Shown: positions 12,801-22,690, counted from the stretch's first letter. The stretch is 64,000 nt of DNA from Asterias rubens (GCF_902459465.1 NC_047070.1:2666001-2730000), one strand, 5' to 3'. Notes: generated by a model not told the origin, from the sequence alone. Numbers and translations: made by a program.

Positions 12801-15800
12801 TTCAAGACTCGGTTAAAAACACATCTTTTCAGACAATGCTAAAGCGCTTTGAACGCCTGTGGAAAGCGCTATACAAATGTTAGTTATTATTATCATTATT
12901 ATTGACGAACGTTGGCATTCAATTTGTGTTTTTTGTTGTATTACAGCTAGCGATATCCTTCATTTTCCCTTAGTATAATGTTTTCATTTTGTGCAGACGC
13001 TTTAATCACTTTTTTTTTTAGAAGTGCGCATTATAAATCCATATTATCATCATTATTGTTAGCTTCAACCCTGTTGTTGTATTACAGCTAACGATGCATC
13101 CAAAACTGATGAATGCGTTGCTACGTGTCAAAGTCTCCTCAGCATCGTCACAAAGACCACAACGGATCCAACAAACCTCCAGTTTCTCTATCAACATCTC
13201 CTGCCGGCACTACTTAGTAGATTAGTCATTGCTGCCTGCACTGAGAGGTCAGAGGTCAAATGCACCCAGATGCTTTGTAATGAAGAGGTTGTTGTACTTG
13301 TAGCGGCCATTGTTAGAAACGCTGTCCAGTTTCTGGAAGCAAGGTATGTTACGGTTGACTTGTGCATAAAGCGCTCACCTCTCACCAAGGTGACCCTGGT
13401 GTGAGTTGAGTTGTGCGTTGGTTCTCTGTTGTGCCACGTTGTGCCACGAGGGTTTTCCATACCATCGATTTTCCTCCCTGAGAAAAAGATCAAAAACTTT
13501 TGATCTCTGGCTGTGCTCCGTGGTCATAATGGGTTGATGTGGCTGGCTGCAAAAAGCCCCCTTGCATGCCTGCTTCTCAAACACGATGTAGCCGCGTCCT
13601 TCGCAATTTAGCTCTTAGCTGCGAATCAGGATGATTAGCCTCCCAAGTTATTATTTACTAGTTACTATTATGATCTGTTCAATGTTTATTCCACGAATCA
13701 AATTAAAAGATTATCTATGAACGCAAACATCTGCCCTTTACTAGAAATTCCAAGATTCATCACTCACTTTATCACTGATTGTCAATTTAGGTTGTGTACC
13801 AAAACGCCCTCAACGGCCACAAACGACTTTACTTCCACTGAGCCATAAAGGTCAAAGTGGAGGTCATGATCTGAAGTGACATTTTGTTGCCTACTTTTTT
13901 ATTTCCCGATAAATTTATCATTTAAAATTTGATTATAATGATTATGTTTCAGTTCAGCTTCAGAACTTTGCGGTCAGTACATCGAGATCTTTCACAGACA
14001 GAATCTCAGCAGTTTACAGCAAACAGACAGTTTACCAGCTGACGTTATGTTCAATCCATTACAGGTTAGCTACATATTATTATACAAATATAACATGGTT
14101 TGAGGGTGACTAGTATACACATATTGACTGGCAATGTGGTAACTAGTGTACATGTATGTCTATTCCCCCGAGGGAATTTGAGTGACCAGAAGAGGGAAAT
14201 AGGCCCCTCTTCTGGTCACTCACAGGCCCGAGGGGGAATAGACGTACACTAGTTACCGAATTATGCCAGTCAATATGTGTTTTTAATACACAGCTCGGTC
14301 TTAAATGTGAAAAAAGCACAGAAATCTGGAAAAGAAAGGAAGTTTTGTAGTTGCTGTTCACGGTTCAAGTCAAGAGAGGGCGCTGTAACCAGGCACTATT
14401 TTTAAAGACTAGTGCCCGCTCGGGAACTAGTTCCCGCAAAACACGCGCTCCAGATCACTAGACTCTATTAGTTCATCCCACGTGACAGTGTTTCAGCCAA
14501 CCAGAATACAGAAAAAGCAAGAGGTGTGTTATAATTGATATTAGCTCCCCAAGGTATTGGAAGTTGACAAGTTTGCCAATACTGAGGGGAGCTCATATCG
14601 ACTAGTCACCCGAAATAAACCATGTTATATTTGTTGTACTATACTTCATACATGTACATACTCAGTTGTTTGTAGCAAGGGAAAATGATGACTGTGAAAT
14701 CAAATGCACCATGATAAGTTTGTTCATGTGTCAGATGTCGCTAGAGCTAGAGGCAGTTGCCTCCATTTCCCTGGTCATTGCCTAGGTGCCCTTGAAATGC
14801 TCCAGTAGATATTTACAATTTCTTCATAGGGTGCCCTTTACCAAGTGAAAAATGCCTTGGTGCCCTTGCCCTTTCAAAAACAAAGCATACAGACCTGTAC
14901 TTTTTACTTGTAGTTTATTCTTATATACAATAATGTATACTTGCAGATTAACTCGCCAGAGCCTCAACACCAGTTGGTCATTTTACTGACCGCTTGTATC
15001 TGCTCGGTCCGGAGAGAAGTGACCATTCCAGACCAGTCTGAGGTCTTAACAAAGTTACTTCAGATGGCCACAGGATGTGACTGCGAGGTCATAAGGTCAA
15101 CTGCTGCTAAGTGTCTAGCTGGACTTGTCAACAAACACACTGCAGGTAAATGTCTTAATCATTTTTATCAGAATTTTATTGGTCTCTTTCCCTTACATCA
15201 ATGTATGTAGGAAATGTATACTCGGTACTCAGTACTTTCCTGAGTTCTGTGAACAAAATCACAGGCATATTACTTGGGTGGGACGAGTGTTGTGGGGGCG
15301 GGCCTGCCCAAAATTTCGCCAAGCACTCTGAGCAAAACACACTGTGCCGCCCAGCACAGATTTCTCCCAGATATGATGCCCCCATATCTTGACATGAATC
15401 ATTTTGTTGAACTGCTCGCCCTAAGTGGACTAAATTGGATTGAGAGCCTGCTACTAAAATTGGTCTAGCTACAACACTGGGTTGGACAATCTAGAGCAGA
15501 CGTCTTACCACCAACCATTTTGATCAGCTGGGAATGTCTATGAAAATTCTTCCACCCATTACTCTTTTGGTTTTGGATTCAATTCTTTCCAACTCGAAAA
15601 CCTTACTCTGTGTTATTTTAATTTTGTTTTACATCATTTTATATTGTAAATAGCAAAACAGGGAGACGGCCAACACTTGGGCTAGGTTCCTCAGTTGGTA
15701 GAGCACCGGTGTGGCAGGAGATTCTGTATCCCCCCATACGGTGAACTGTGTACAAACTTCTTCTGATAGCGCCCTCTATTGAATAATCCTCCAGCCCTTG

Positions 15801-18800
15801 TTAATTTCCCGTATGGGGGTTACAGAATCTACAGGGGACAGATTTCCCTAGGACACCGGCACATTTATCTTGAGGAAGCAGATTCAAGTCCCACTCTCGT
15901 AAAGTCTTTGTTCAGCCCCAAATTAGTTTATTTGTAAGTGCTTGCAAGATTGTATTTGTTTGTGTCATTTAACTTTATACTTGTATTGACCTTGTTTTTC
16001 CCATAACTGTTTTGCTTTGTGTCATTTCCATTTTGTTGAAAACAAAAATTGTGTTCTGTAACTTTGTGGAGCTGTAATTTTACAGCTGCCTTTATATTCA
16101 CTTAAATCTTGTATATTCTCATTGCTTTTGTCATTTCTGATTACCTATTTTTTCCTTGTTGCCAATGTTGTTTTGATAGTTTTACGGTGTTATCACTTTA
16201 AGTCAATCAAATATTGCAATTAAATTGATTTTTGATGATTGCTGGCTTAACTCGAGGGCCGCATGCATGTTGCAAAGCTTCAATACGAAGTGTGGACGTC
16301 AGAACCAACGAGGTCTACATAATGTAGAGATCTAAAACCCTTTTATGGACTTCTACACATCCACATAGTAAATAATTACAGTGTTGAAGAATGGTATTTT
16401 CCTTACGTTACACGGGTGGATTCCACAAAGAGTTAAGACTTAAACTTAGGACTAGCCTTAAGTTTTGAATATGGCCTAGGACTAGTCCTAACTCTTTGTG
16501 AAAGTGACCACAGAACAAAAGAATGTCCACACACACAGTGACTGCAGTACAGAGCTGTGTGCATTAGCGTGTGTATGAAATTTATTTAAGAAAATAGTAT
16601 TTTGTTCTTGAATGAAAACAATAATGAGTAAAGATTAACATAATGATTACTGTCAGGCTAAGAGATCAGTCACAGATTGATCATAATGAAGTGAATAGCT
16701 GTAAAGTTAAAGGAACACGTTGCCTTGGATCGGTCGAGTTGGTCTCTGAAAAGCGTTTGTAACCGTTTGCTATAAAATGCATATGATTAGAAAGATATTT
16801 TAAAAGTAGAATATAATGATCCATACAAGTATCACTCGAAATCGGTGGTTTTCCTTTTACCTCGTCGACAAACACGGTCGGCCATTTATGGTTGACTCCC
16901 ATAAATGGTCGACGGTGTTAGTTCGCAAAGTAAAATGAAAACCACGCAATTTTGAGGCAATAGTGTGTGGATCATTGTATTCTACTTTTAAAACATCTTT
17001 CTAACCATATGTATTTTATAACAAATGCTTACGAACGCTTTTCAAATACCAACTCGACCGATCCAAGGCAACGTGTTCCTTTAAGTACCGGAGGCTAATT
17101 TTAGTTCTATTCATCTGTCTTGTTGTAAATCCATTTTGTATCCCTTTACTCAACTGACAAACCATTTTCCCATTTCAAGAAGTACATTTATATCAATTCC
17201 ATGAAAAAAATATTTACAGTACTTAGCGATTCTGATATTAAAAGTTATGTATTTCTATTAAACCTATCCCAGTTAGGCCTAGTGGTAAATACAAATAGTG
17301 ATTTTGAAATGATATCTGATTCTGAAAGATAATTCTTTAATTCAATTATCTATTTTTTCGGACATATTCTTAGTTAAAAAGTATGTCTTCATGATAAGAA
17401 AGTTTGATCATTTAAGATGAGCCTTTTAGGCTATGCATGGTGTAAAATTACTAAGTAGGCCTAAGTAAGGTATGTAACGCTTGCGGTGACACCATGTAAG
17501 AAATCTCTTGTGCGAGTAGCGGTGGCTGTGAGAAAAGCCTGTCTCTTCTTGGCGTCTCGATCATTGTGCTCTGACCGTCTTAAAGACATTGGACACCGTT
17601 GGTAACTGTCAAAGACTAGTCTTCACAGTTGGTGTATCTCAACATATGCATAAAATAACAAACCTGTGAAAATTTGAGCTAAATCGGTCGTCAAAGTTGC
17701 GAGATAATAATGAAAGAAAAAACACCCTTTTCACATGAAGTTGTGTGCTTTCAGATGCTCGATTTCAAGACCTCAAAGTCTTAATCTGAGGTCTCGAAAT
17801 CAAATTTGTGAAAAAATAACTTCTTTCTCAAAAACTACGTTACTTCAGAGGGAGCCGTTTCTCACAATGTCTTAAACTATCAACCTCTTCCCATTACTCG
17901 TTACCAAGTAAGGTTTTATGCTAATAATTATTTTGAGTAACTATCAATAGTGTCCACAGCCTTTAAGATCTTCTCCAGAAGTTGGTCAGAGCACAGTTGG
18001 TCTCCTGACAGTTGGTCAGAAACCGGCTCTGCTCAGAGCCACCACTACTCATACAAGAGATTTCTTACATGGTGTCACTGCAAACCTTACCATTTCTTTG
18101 ATCATTTATTCCTGATATTTTTGTTTGACTTTCTTTAGGAGCAGATTTAGATCAGACCATTCGGGTTTGTAAGGAGCACATCTTATCCAAACTCAATCAG
18201 CTTGGCAATGAAGACTGCAGACAAAGAGCACTTGGTGCATGGATTTGGGTAAACAATAGTTGTCTGTTTTTTGCCAAAGTGGGAATTGAAATGTTGTTAA
18301 TTTGTTCTCATGTTTGCATAGTTGGTTCGCTTGTTAGCGCCTCACACTAGAGTTTCGAAGGCACTGGACACGTTTGATAATTGTATAAAAACAGAATTTC
18401 CACTTGGTGCATCCCAACATATGCATAAAACGACAAATCAGTGAAAGTTTGGACTCAATTGGTCATTGAAGTTGCAAGAGAATAAGGAAAGAAAACACAC
18501 CCCTGTTGCACAAATTTGTGTGCTTTCAGCTGCCTGATAAAAGGCTTCAGGTCTGAAGTCTTTTAATATTTGAGTGATAAAATTACCTCTTTCTCAAAAA
18601 CTATGTTTTATACTATTAAAGGAACATTACAGAACTGGTTTTGCTAGCAAAAGAAGTTGCTGGCAGTGTAAACACTTTATGTAATCCACCATATACGTAT
18701 AAAACGCTCCCTGAGCGATAAACTCCAAATGAGAAATTAGATTATTTATTTCTCATCAAAATATGAAATTTCAGACAGAAATATTTCAAGGGATGTTTTC

Positions 18801-21220
18801 TACTATCATCATCATTAGACCGTGTAAGTTTGATGTAAATCTGTGATCGTCTCGATTTTTGTTTCGTACCAATACTGTAACTTTCCTTTAGCAGCTCTCC
18901 ATTGCCCCTTACCAAGTAAGTTTTTATGCTAGCAACTATTCTAAATAACTACCAATAGTGTCCAGCGCATTTAATGGATTGTATCATTCTGATATATGGA
19001 AAGTAAACATACATGTTATACAAACCTCATCCAAATATTTTGGAATGATTTGATGATTTCTTTTTCCTTTCACGGACAGCTCACAAAATCTCTTCTATTG
19101 AGATCGCATCCCACCTTCAAGGAGTTTGCGGCACATCTTATTGATTTGTTTGAGGATGAGGTTTTGGGTCTCACTGCAGCCAAGGGGTTCTTTGTAATCT
19201 TGGATGAGACTGAAGACGTCTTAAACTTGGCTTCTCATGCCGATGTGAAGCTCATGTACAGACAACGCTTCTTCCTTTATCTACTACCAAACATTATTGA
19301 TGGACATGGAAAGACGACCCCAGGTAAAAGTTTTATTTCAATCATAAACCTGATAATTAATATTTTGTTTAAGTCAGAAAACTTAATTTGGGGTCTATTT
19401 TTTCATTCCAGAAAAGAAAACAAATTATCTCCAAGCCCTCTCCAATCTCCTTCATTTCGTCCCTCGTCAAGTCCTGCTCAGTGAACTACCCCCTCTTATG
19501 CCACTACTTGTCCAGTCTCTACGCCAAGAGAACGGGGCCCTCTGTCTGTCAGTTTTAGAGAGGTTAGAGACGCTTACCCACGATGCACCTAGCATCATAT
19601 CGGAGTATGTGAATTCTTTACTGCCTGAGCTTTTGAGACTTGCTGGAGATAAACCATCTATGGTAAGTGGTATGGAAACATTGACTGCTTACCAAGTATG
19701 TTTTTATGCTGATATATATTTTTAGTCATAGTCGGTCGCGCGATGGTCGGGCGATGGAAGTCTTGATGCGCGATCATAAAAAGACACGGTTTTTAGGCCT
19801 TGGCGATGACTATAAACTGTGTCGTGCTTCAAGATTTCCATCGCGCGGGCGACCAACTATAAACCGGCCTTTAGTGTCCAGTGCCTAAAAGTAGAAACTT
19901 TTGCTAAACAATTGTCTGCTAAGCAGCCATTTTTCATGTGACATGGTAGTTATATTCTTATTCTGGTATGCATAGTTTTTTGGTGCTTAGCTACTTTTTG
20001 TGCTTAAGCAGCTTTATGAATTGGGCCATGGTCTCAAAGTGTGTCATTCAATGTTTCATTCATTCAGTCGATGCAGAGCATCGGATGATAGCCCGCCAAA
20101 CACGTTGGTCTCACGTTGCTGTACACAGCTCCTCTCGTTGCAGGCCAGAGTCTCGGCACAAGGTGTCCACAAAGGGTGTTTGTGGTCTGCCACGGGAACA
20201 GTGACCTTGAGTAGGGGCCCATAGCACAAGCCTGCTCATTCGATATTTGGGCTACTCCATTTTTTGAAAAAAATATAATTTATCTTTCTTCTTTTTTTTT
20301 GTTGCAGAAAGTGAGAATATCTGCCCTACGGTGTATTGGTGAATTTACAACTCTTCCACATCACATAGTGAGTTACGTGGGTTGGGGTTTGTGGGTGTGG
20401 TAATCAGTGTCTTAAAGAAATTGCCGAAAATTAATTCAAAAGCTTTGTTTCCTAAACATTACTCGAGTCAGGACACTTGCCCAATATTGCTAAGTCATTC
20501 GTATGGGATGCTGTTTCTTGTTTACCTTTTTATCATTAGTTACCCTTAGTTTACTGGTACTGATTTCTTTGCAAGTGTTGAGATAATTGTGTGTGGTGCA
20601 CTTAAATGGATTGGATTAGAGAAGTCGCTCACTCACAAGTTTATTTTTCAAATACTATTCAATATGTTTTTAAACCATCTGGCTTGAGAATCCCACATAA
20701 TTTTTGTTTATGAACTCTAATACTGACATCTTTTTCATGTATCATACTTTTTCCAGATTCAGACCTTTTACAATAACGTTTCCACTCTTTTTCCCTGTAG
20801 GTGTTTCCTTATCAATCTCAGGTTATCCGAGGTCTTGTACCCCGACTCGATGATAAGAAAAGGGTTGTCAGAAAAGAAGCAGTCAGGTCAAGGAATTTAT
20901 GGTAAGAATGAACGCTCAGCTACGTCCGATTCAGTGCAACTATTTTATTTTACTATACCTCATACATATTCATGACCGAGAGTAGAGCTCTGACTGGTCC
21001 ATTCGTCATCACATTCATCATCAAATATAACCATGTTATATTTGTAAAATACTACACAAATAGTAAAATATCTTACTTAAAAAAATAAAAGGGGAGGAGA
21101 ATCCAAACAGGGGTTTGGTGGATATATTTTTTTTTTCTGTACTGAAAGTGTCTAATGACTTTAATTTGTGTTTTCTCTTTCTTTTTCTATAGGATGATGC
21201 TGGGCTCAGACAGCAAGTAA
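854..21220 (+). CDS. MMS19: MMS19, cytosolic iron-sulfur assembly targeting scaffold (5' partial)
   Basis: MMS19 is a HEAT-repeat scaffold that works with CIAO1 and CIAO2B to load Fe-S clusters onto nuclear DNA-repair and replication enzymes such as XPD. Exons: 854-902, 1457-1560, 2878-2963, 3261-3405, 4275-4400, 5283-5431, 6453-6605, 8035-8173, 8474-8628, 9593-9876, 10071-10168, 10722-10874, 13088-13343, 13953-14064, 14947-15145, 18139-18248, 19080-19323, 19412-19662, 20308-20367, 20801-20901, 21193-21220. All boundaries are GT-AG and every phase chains, giving about 1,000 residues; human MMS19 is about 1,030. Family signatures are visible: IQVMDGEKDPRNLL (exon 5), SCYFPIDFRPPPNDPHGI (exon 6) and LDDKKRVVRKEAV near the C-terminus, with a final tail like the vertebrate one. 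The start codon and roughly the first 35 residues are missing. Introns carry many short interspersed and foldback elements. Confidence 0.97.
979..1400 (+). repeat. tRNA-derived SINE (family D), two partial copies
   Basis: The segment 1226-1294 looks like a degraded tRNA gene. It has an A-box-like 'ggtctagttggt', a B-box 'gggttcaaatccc', and 5' and 3' ends (tctcgg/cccgag) that could pair. It is followed by a conserved tail ('agtactgagtatacagtgctaacacacatc', broken here: agtactgagtatac, then agtgctaacacac). A second, 5'-truncated copy lies at 1021-1165. Other copies: about 11070-11260, 33522-33770 and 42580-42820, and a minus-strand fragment at 15176-15285. Pol III-type promoter boxes and dispersal suggest a SINE rather than a working tRNA gene. 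Confidence 0.75.
1594..1983 (+). repeat. Family A dispersed repeat (~390 bp)
   Basis: This is the commonest repeat in the window. It begins 'aaagacactggacactgttg' and ends 'aatagtgtccactgcct', so its termini are imperfect inverted repeats (GGCAGTGGACACTATTGGTAA). A central inverted repeat around 'gacctcaaattc/atctgaggtc' is typical. No protein is encoded. The structure suggests a non-autonomous DNA element. Confidence 0.8.
2327..2450. mobile_element. Foldback MITE with GGCCGG-type termini
   Basis: Terminal inverted repeats 'taaggccggttt' and 'aaaccggcctta' enclose inner inverted arms (gtcggtcgcgcga / tcgcgcgaccgac). A related copy lies at 19724-19871 inside a family A fragment. Confidence 0.75.
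2620..2790 (-). repeat. tRNA-like SINE fragment (family F), minus strand
   Basis: The minus strand reads like a tRNA head, with an A-box-like 'tatggttcagtcgtggagc' and a B-box-like 'ttggttcaaatcc', followed by an 'agtaaatttgtctttgttcc' tail. Related copies occur at 15679-15930 and 50736-50970 on the plus strand. Confidence 0.55.
3643..4030 (+). repeat. Family A repeat copy
   Basis: Same termini and central inverted repeat as the copy at 1594-1983. It lies in the intron between MMS19 exons 4 and 5 as numbered here. Confidence 0.8.
4526..4745. repeat. Tandem duplication in an MMS19 intron
   Basis: A unit of about 110 bp containing 'aaccacaatgggtgatatta' followed by 'aatggtccgaccgtaggagg' occurs at about 4528 and again at about 4642. 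A decayed third copy follows ('ttattcaaaaacaatgtggatgatat', about 4743-4768, quoted in two parts: ttattcaaaaacaatg, tggatgatat). Confidence 0.75.
5680..6085 (-). repeat. Family A repeat copy, inverted
   Basis: Begins 'aaaggcagtggacactatgg' and ends with the tract 'accaatagtgtaaagtgtct'. It is the reverse of the 1594 copy and sits just downstream of the MMS19 exon at 5283-5431. Confidence 0.8.
6225..6400 (+). repeat. Family J dispersed repeat
   Basis: Contains 'ggaggcgattgcctccatgc' then 'cctggtcattgccttg', and ends near 'ctcttaaccaagtaacc'. Similar copies lie at about 7145-7285 and 14735-14895, each with 'attgcctccatgcccc' or a close variant and a 'gggtgccctttaccaag' tail. The class is unknown. 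Confidence 0.6.
6660..6700 (+). repeat. Short tRNA-like fragment
   Basis: 'tagttcagtggttagactgc' resembles the D-arm and A-box of a tRNA. The same string occurs in reverse at about 31070-31110. It is likely a decayed SINE head; no B-box is visible. Confidence 0.4.
7145..7285 (+). repeat. Family J repeat copy
   Basis: Shares 'aggcaattgcctccatgccc' and the 'gggtgccctttaccaag' end with the copies at 6225 and 14735. Confidence 0.6.
7445..7842 (-). repeat. SINE with a tRNA-Leu/Ser-like head, minus strand
   Basis: On the minus strand, 7842 down to about 7745 reads as a tRNA-like head with a long variable region: A-box 'tagccgagcagtcaaagg' and B-box 'gggttcgagtgcc'. A non-coding body follows toward 7445. 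The stretch between MMS19 exons 7 and 8 otherwise holds nothing recognisable. Confidence 0.55.
8739..9008. mobile_element. Degenerate foldback element
   Basis: Outer arms 'agacaggcgc' and 'gcgcctgtct' face each other about 270 bp apart. Inner arms 'ttggtttcagaca' and 'tgtctgaaaccaa' are also inverted. It directly abuts the family C repeat at 9008. Confidence 0.6.
9008..9361 (+). repeat. Family C dispersed repeat
   Basis: Starts 'taaagccattggacactttc' and ends 'gaaagtgtataatggcttta', imperfect terminal inverted repeats. An inverted copy lies at 21349-21662, just downstream of MMS19. The internal 'aaataacaaacctgtgaaaa' stretch is shared with family A, so A and C are probably related. Confidence 0.75.
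11070..11260 (+). repeat. SINE family D copy with poly-G tract
   Basis: tRNA-like head (A-box 'gatctagttggtaag', B-box 'gggttcgaatcc'), interrupted in the tail by a run of roughly 19 G at about 11190-11208 before 'agtactgagtatacagtgct'. Confidence 0.7.
11272..11616 (-). repeat. Family A repeat copy, inverted and diverged
   Basis: Begins within 'tgattactcaaaaactgatt' and ends 'accaatagtgtaccttccc'. The left terminus is lost against the neighbouring SINE. Confidence 0.65.
11868..12290. mobile_element. Compound hairpin element
   Basis: Two strong inverted repeats. The first spans about 11875-12030 (gggtgcaatggtgcgagtat versus gaatatgttcattcg-type arms around a 'cggagccg' centre). The second is 12214-12287, with perfect arms of about 31 bp (ctttttcgttccatccgaaa reading inward, repeated in reverse). 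No open frame encodes a transposase. Confidence 0.6.
12495..12905 (+). mobile_element. 3' end of a CR1/L2-type LINE retrotransposon
   Basis: The frame from about 12508 to 12841 encodes LHWLPILNRIKFKILLLVYK, then KARHGLAP, then AAPTCWNKLP and SFKTRLKTHLF before a stop. This is the characteristic C-terminal end of CR1/L2-clade reverse-transcriptase proteins. It is followed by an 'aaagcgctatacaaatgtta' 3' tail and short TTATTATTATCATT repeats, as these elements end. It is 5'-truncated, with no RT catalytic core, and lies in the large intron between the MMS19 exons at 10722 and 13088. Confidence 0.85.
13345..13660 (+). repeat. SINE family E copy (head deleted)
   Basis: Matches the copy at 22360-22690. 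It runs 'cggttgacttgtgcataaag', 'cgctcacctctcaccaaggt', then 'gagttgagttgtgcgttggt' and ends in 'aggatgattagcctcccaag'. Compared with the 22-kb copy it lacks the B-box segment 'ggttcgattcccggtc'. It starts within 2 bp of the MMS19 splice donor at 13343. Confidence 0.75.
14091..14628. mobile_element. ~540-bp terminal-inverted-repeat element with inner hairpins
   Basis: Outer arms 'aacatggtttgagggtgact' (about 14093) and 'agtcacccgaaataaaccat' (about 14603) are inverted. Inside are a hairpin at 14117-14280 (acacatattgactggca / tgccagtcaatatgtgt) and another at about 14535-14600 around 'gagctccc'/'ggggagct'. No transposase frame. A related end fragment ('aaccatgttatatttg') lies near 21026. Confidence 0.65.
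14735..14895 (+). repeat. Family J repeat copy
   Basis: Contains 'ggcagttgcctccatttccc' and 'gggtgccctttaccaagtg'. Matches the copies at 6225 and 7145. Confidence 0.55.
15176..15285 (-). repeat. SINE family D tail fragment, minus strand
   Basis: Reads in reverse as 'agtactgagtaccgagtata' and 'cacccaagtaatatgcctgt', matching the tail of the SINE at 1226. It lies 30 bp after the MMS19 donor at 15145. Confidence 0.6.
15679..15930 (+). repeat. SINE family F copy split by a short insert
   Basis: The A-box-like 'ctcagttggtagagcaccgg' and B-box-like 'gattcaagtcccact' of a tRNA head are separated by about 120 bp containing arms 'gattctgtatccccccatac' and 'gtatgggggttacagaatc'. This is an inverted-repeat insert or an internal rearrangement. 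The 50.7-kb copy carries a similar insert at the same place. Confidence 0.55.
16430..16510. repeat. Palindromic TCCTAA-family element
   Basis: 'ggtggattccacaaagagtt' pairs with 'aactctttgtgaaagtgacc', around repeated 'taggactagtccta'-like words. It belongs to the same family as the near-perfect palindrome at 25873-26031 and decayed copies at about 28920-29075 and 48838-48955. Confidence 0.6.
16709..17083. mobile_element. Family B foldback element (~375 bp)
   Basis: A long palindrome. The left end 'aaaggaacacgttgccttgg' is matched in reverse by 'ccaaggcaacgtgttccttt', with symmetry continuing through 'ggtcggccatttatgg' at the centre. Other copies: 23484-23836, 32334-32737 and 60630-60925 (ends eroded), with a diverged relative at 47031-47287. 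Confidence 0.8.
17579..17966 (+). repeat. Family A repeat copy
   Basis: Near-complete copy with both termini ('aaagacattggacaccgttg' and 'tcaatagtgtccacagcctt'). It is in the intron before the MMS19 exon at 18139. Confidence 0.8.
18352..18975 (+). repeat. Family A copy split by a MITE
   Basis: The left part runs 18352-18617 and the right part 18892-18975 ('gcagctctccattgcccctt' to 'agtgtccagcgcattt'). The inserted segment 18617-18893 has ends 'ttaaaggaacattacag' and 'ctgtaactttccttta' and is flanked by TA, as expected for a Tc1/mariner-type MITE. Related foldbacks lie at 57172-57514 and 61120-61445. Confidence 0.7.
19674..19891 (+). repeat. Family A 3' fragment containing a GGCCGG MITE
   Basis: The family A tail 'taccaagtatgtttttatgc' begins 12 bp after the MMS19 donor at 19662 and resumes as 'agtgtccagtgccta' at 19873. 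Between them, 19724-19871 is a second copy of the 'gtcggtcgcgcgatgg'/'aaaccggcctt' foldback seen at 2327. Confidence 0.65.
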
Positions 21221-21329
21221 ACAACAGACAATTTTGTTCAGCATTTGCCCGGTCCAGAGTGGCTACTCCACAAACAAATTAAAAACAAATGAGCTGCTGA
21301 AATATATTTTTATCATTTTGTAGCTTGGT

Positions 21330-21335
21330 AATAAA
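21330..21335 (+). terminator. Poly(A) signal of MMS19
   Basis: AATAAA 110 bases after the MMS19 stop codon, in 'cttggtaataaaagaa'. The inverted family C repeat begins about 14 bases later, so the 3' untranslated region probably ends close to the repeat boundary. Confidence 0.7.
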
Positions 21336-21348
21336 AGAATTTTCATTT

Positions 21349-21662
21349 AAAGCCATCATACACTTTCGGAACATACTAAAAAATAAAAGTTCACAGATTT
21401 ACAAAAAACTGGTGAAAGACTTCTCTTGAAATATTATTCCATGAAATGCTTTACTTTTTGAGAAAACATTAAAACAATACGGATTTATTTGAAACACCTG
21501 TCATGACATGGTGAAACATGCGGAAAAAAGGGTGGGTTGTCTCGTTATCTTCTCCCGACTCCGATGACCAATTGAGCCTAAATTTTCACAGGTTTGTTAT
21601 TTTATATGTAAGTTGTGGGCCTTAGACAACACTGTTTACCGAAAGTGTCCAATGGCTTTAAC
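21349..21662 (-). repeat. Family C repeat copy, inverted
   Basis: Reads in reverse like the 9008 copy, from 'taaagccatcatacactttc' to 'gaaagtgtccaatggcttta'. Confidence 0.75.
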
Positions 21663-22359
21663 ATAATTTGTTTGTTAACAAAAGGAATGTCATGGCGATG
21701 CTTCTACTCGCAATTTAATGTTCTTCTGTTTTTAAAAACCTCACGATTGGCTGCCTCTTTAAACAGAAATCTGACCTCATAACAGAGGTCAGTTGGTCCA
21801 CAGGAAATTTTCACATGTTTCGACCGGAAATGTATCAAATCATGCTCTCTGGTAGCATTTTTTAATTGACTTCTAGTTTTGTAAGATGATGATGATGATG
21901 ATTCACAGCATCCGTTGGGCGCCATATATCTTGTTCAAAAACATTCAAAGGCCCGAGCTCCTCCACTAAAGTTAGCATTTAAATTTTCGAACCAACAACT
22001 GTCACAATCCAAAGTTAATTGGTAATTTCATGAAAAGGTCTTAAAAGTTTTTGTAATAGAGTCAAGCAATTGACAGCAAATTGCTATTTTGGAAAGAGAG
22101 TGTCCAGTTTATGATATTTATCAATATGAATATGTGAATCGAATCTGAATATGCATACGAATTTGCATATTAAAATATATACATGCATCAAGGTCAACAA
22201 TTGATCTCAAGGTCAACATGGTTATCATAGGAAGTTATTTATTTACGCTTTCTTGAGGAGAGACAATTGTGTATTTATAAGGTAAAACAGTCCATTGTCG
22301 TTTCATCAAACTTTCTGCTAAATTGCCCAGCATTGTACTTGTTACTCGGCTCAAAGTGG

Positions 22360-22690
22360 CACGGTTGGCTTGTGCGTAAAGCGCTCGCCTCTCACCAAGG
22401 TGACCCCGGTTCGATTCCCGGTCGGGGCCATATGTGAGTTGAGTTGTGCGTTGGTTCTCTTCTGTGCCACGAGGGTTTCCCAGACTATCCGGTTTTCCTC
22501 CCTCAGGAAAAAAAAATCAAACACTTTCGATCTTGGCTGTGCTCCGTGGTCATAATGGGTTGATGTGGCTGGCAGCCAAAGGTGCCCTTGCATGCCTGCT
22601 TCTCGAACACGTTGTAGCCGCGTCCTTCGCAATTCAGCTCTTAGCTGCTAGTAAGGATGATTAGCCCCCCAAATTATTATTATTATTATT
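22360..22690 (+). repeat. SINE family E, full copy with tRNA-like head
   Basis: The head contains A-box-like 'tggcttgtgcgtaaagcg' and an intact B-box 'ggttcgattcccggtc'. The body includes 'ggtcataatgggttgatgtg' and 'tgcttctcgaacacg', and the element ends in an (ATT)n run at 22671-22694. A truncated copy is at 13345-13660. Confidence 0.8.

Noticed and set aside
12648..12842. A host gene exon in the MMS19 intron
   Set aside because: The translation is the C-terminal end of a CR1/L2-type retrotransposon followed by a typical LINE tail.
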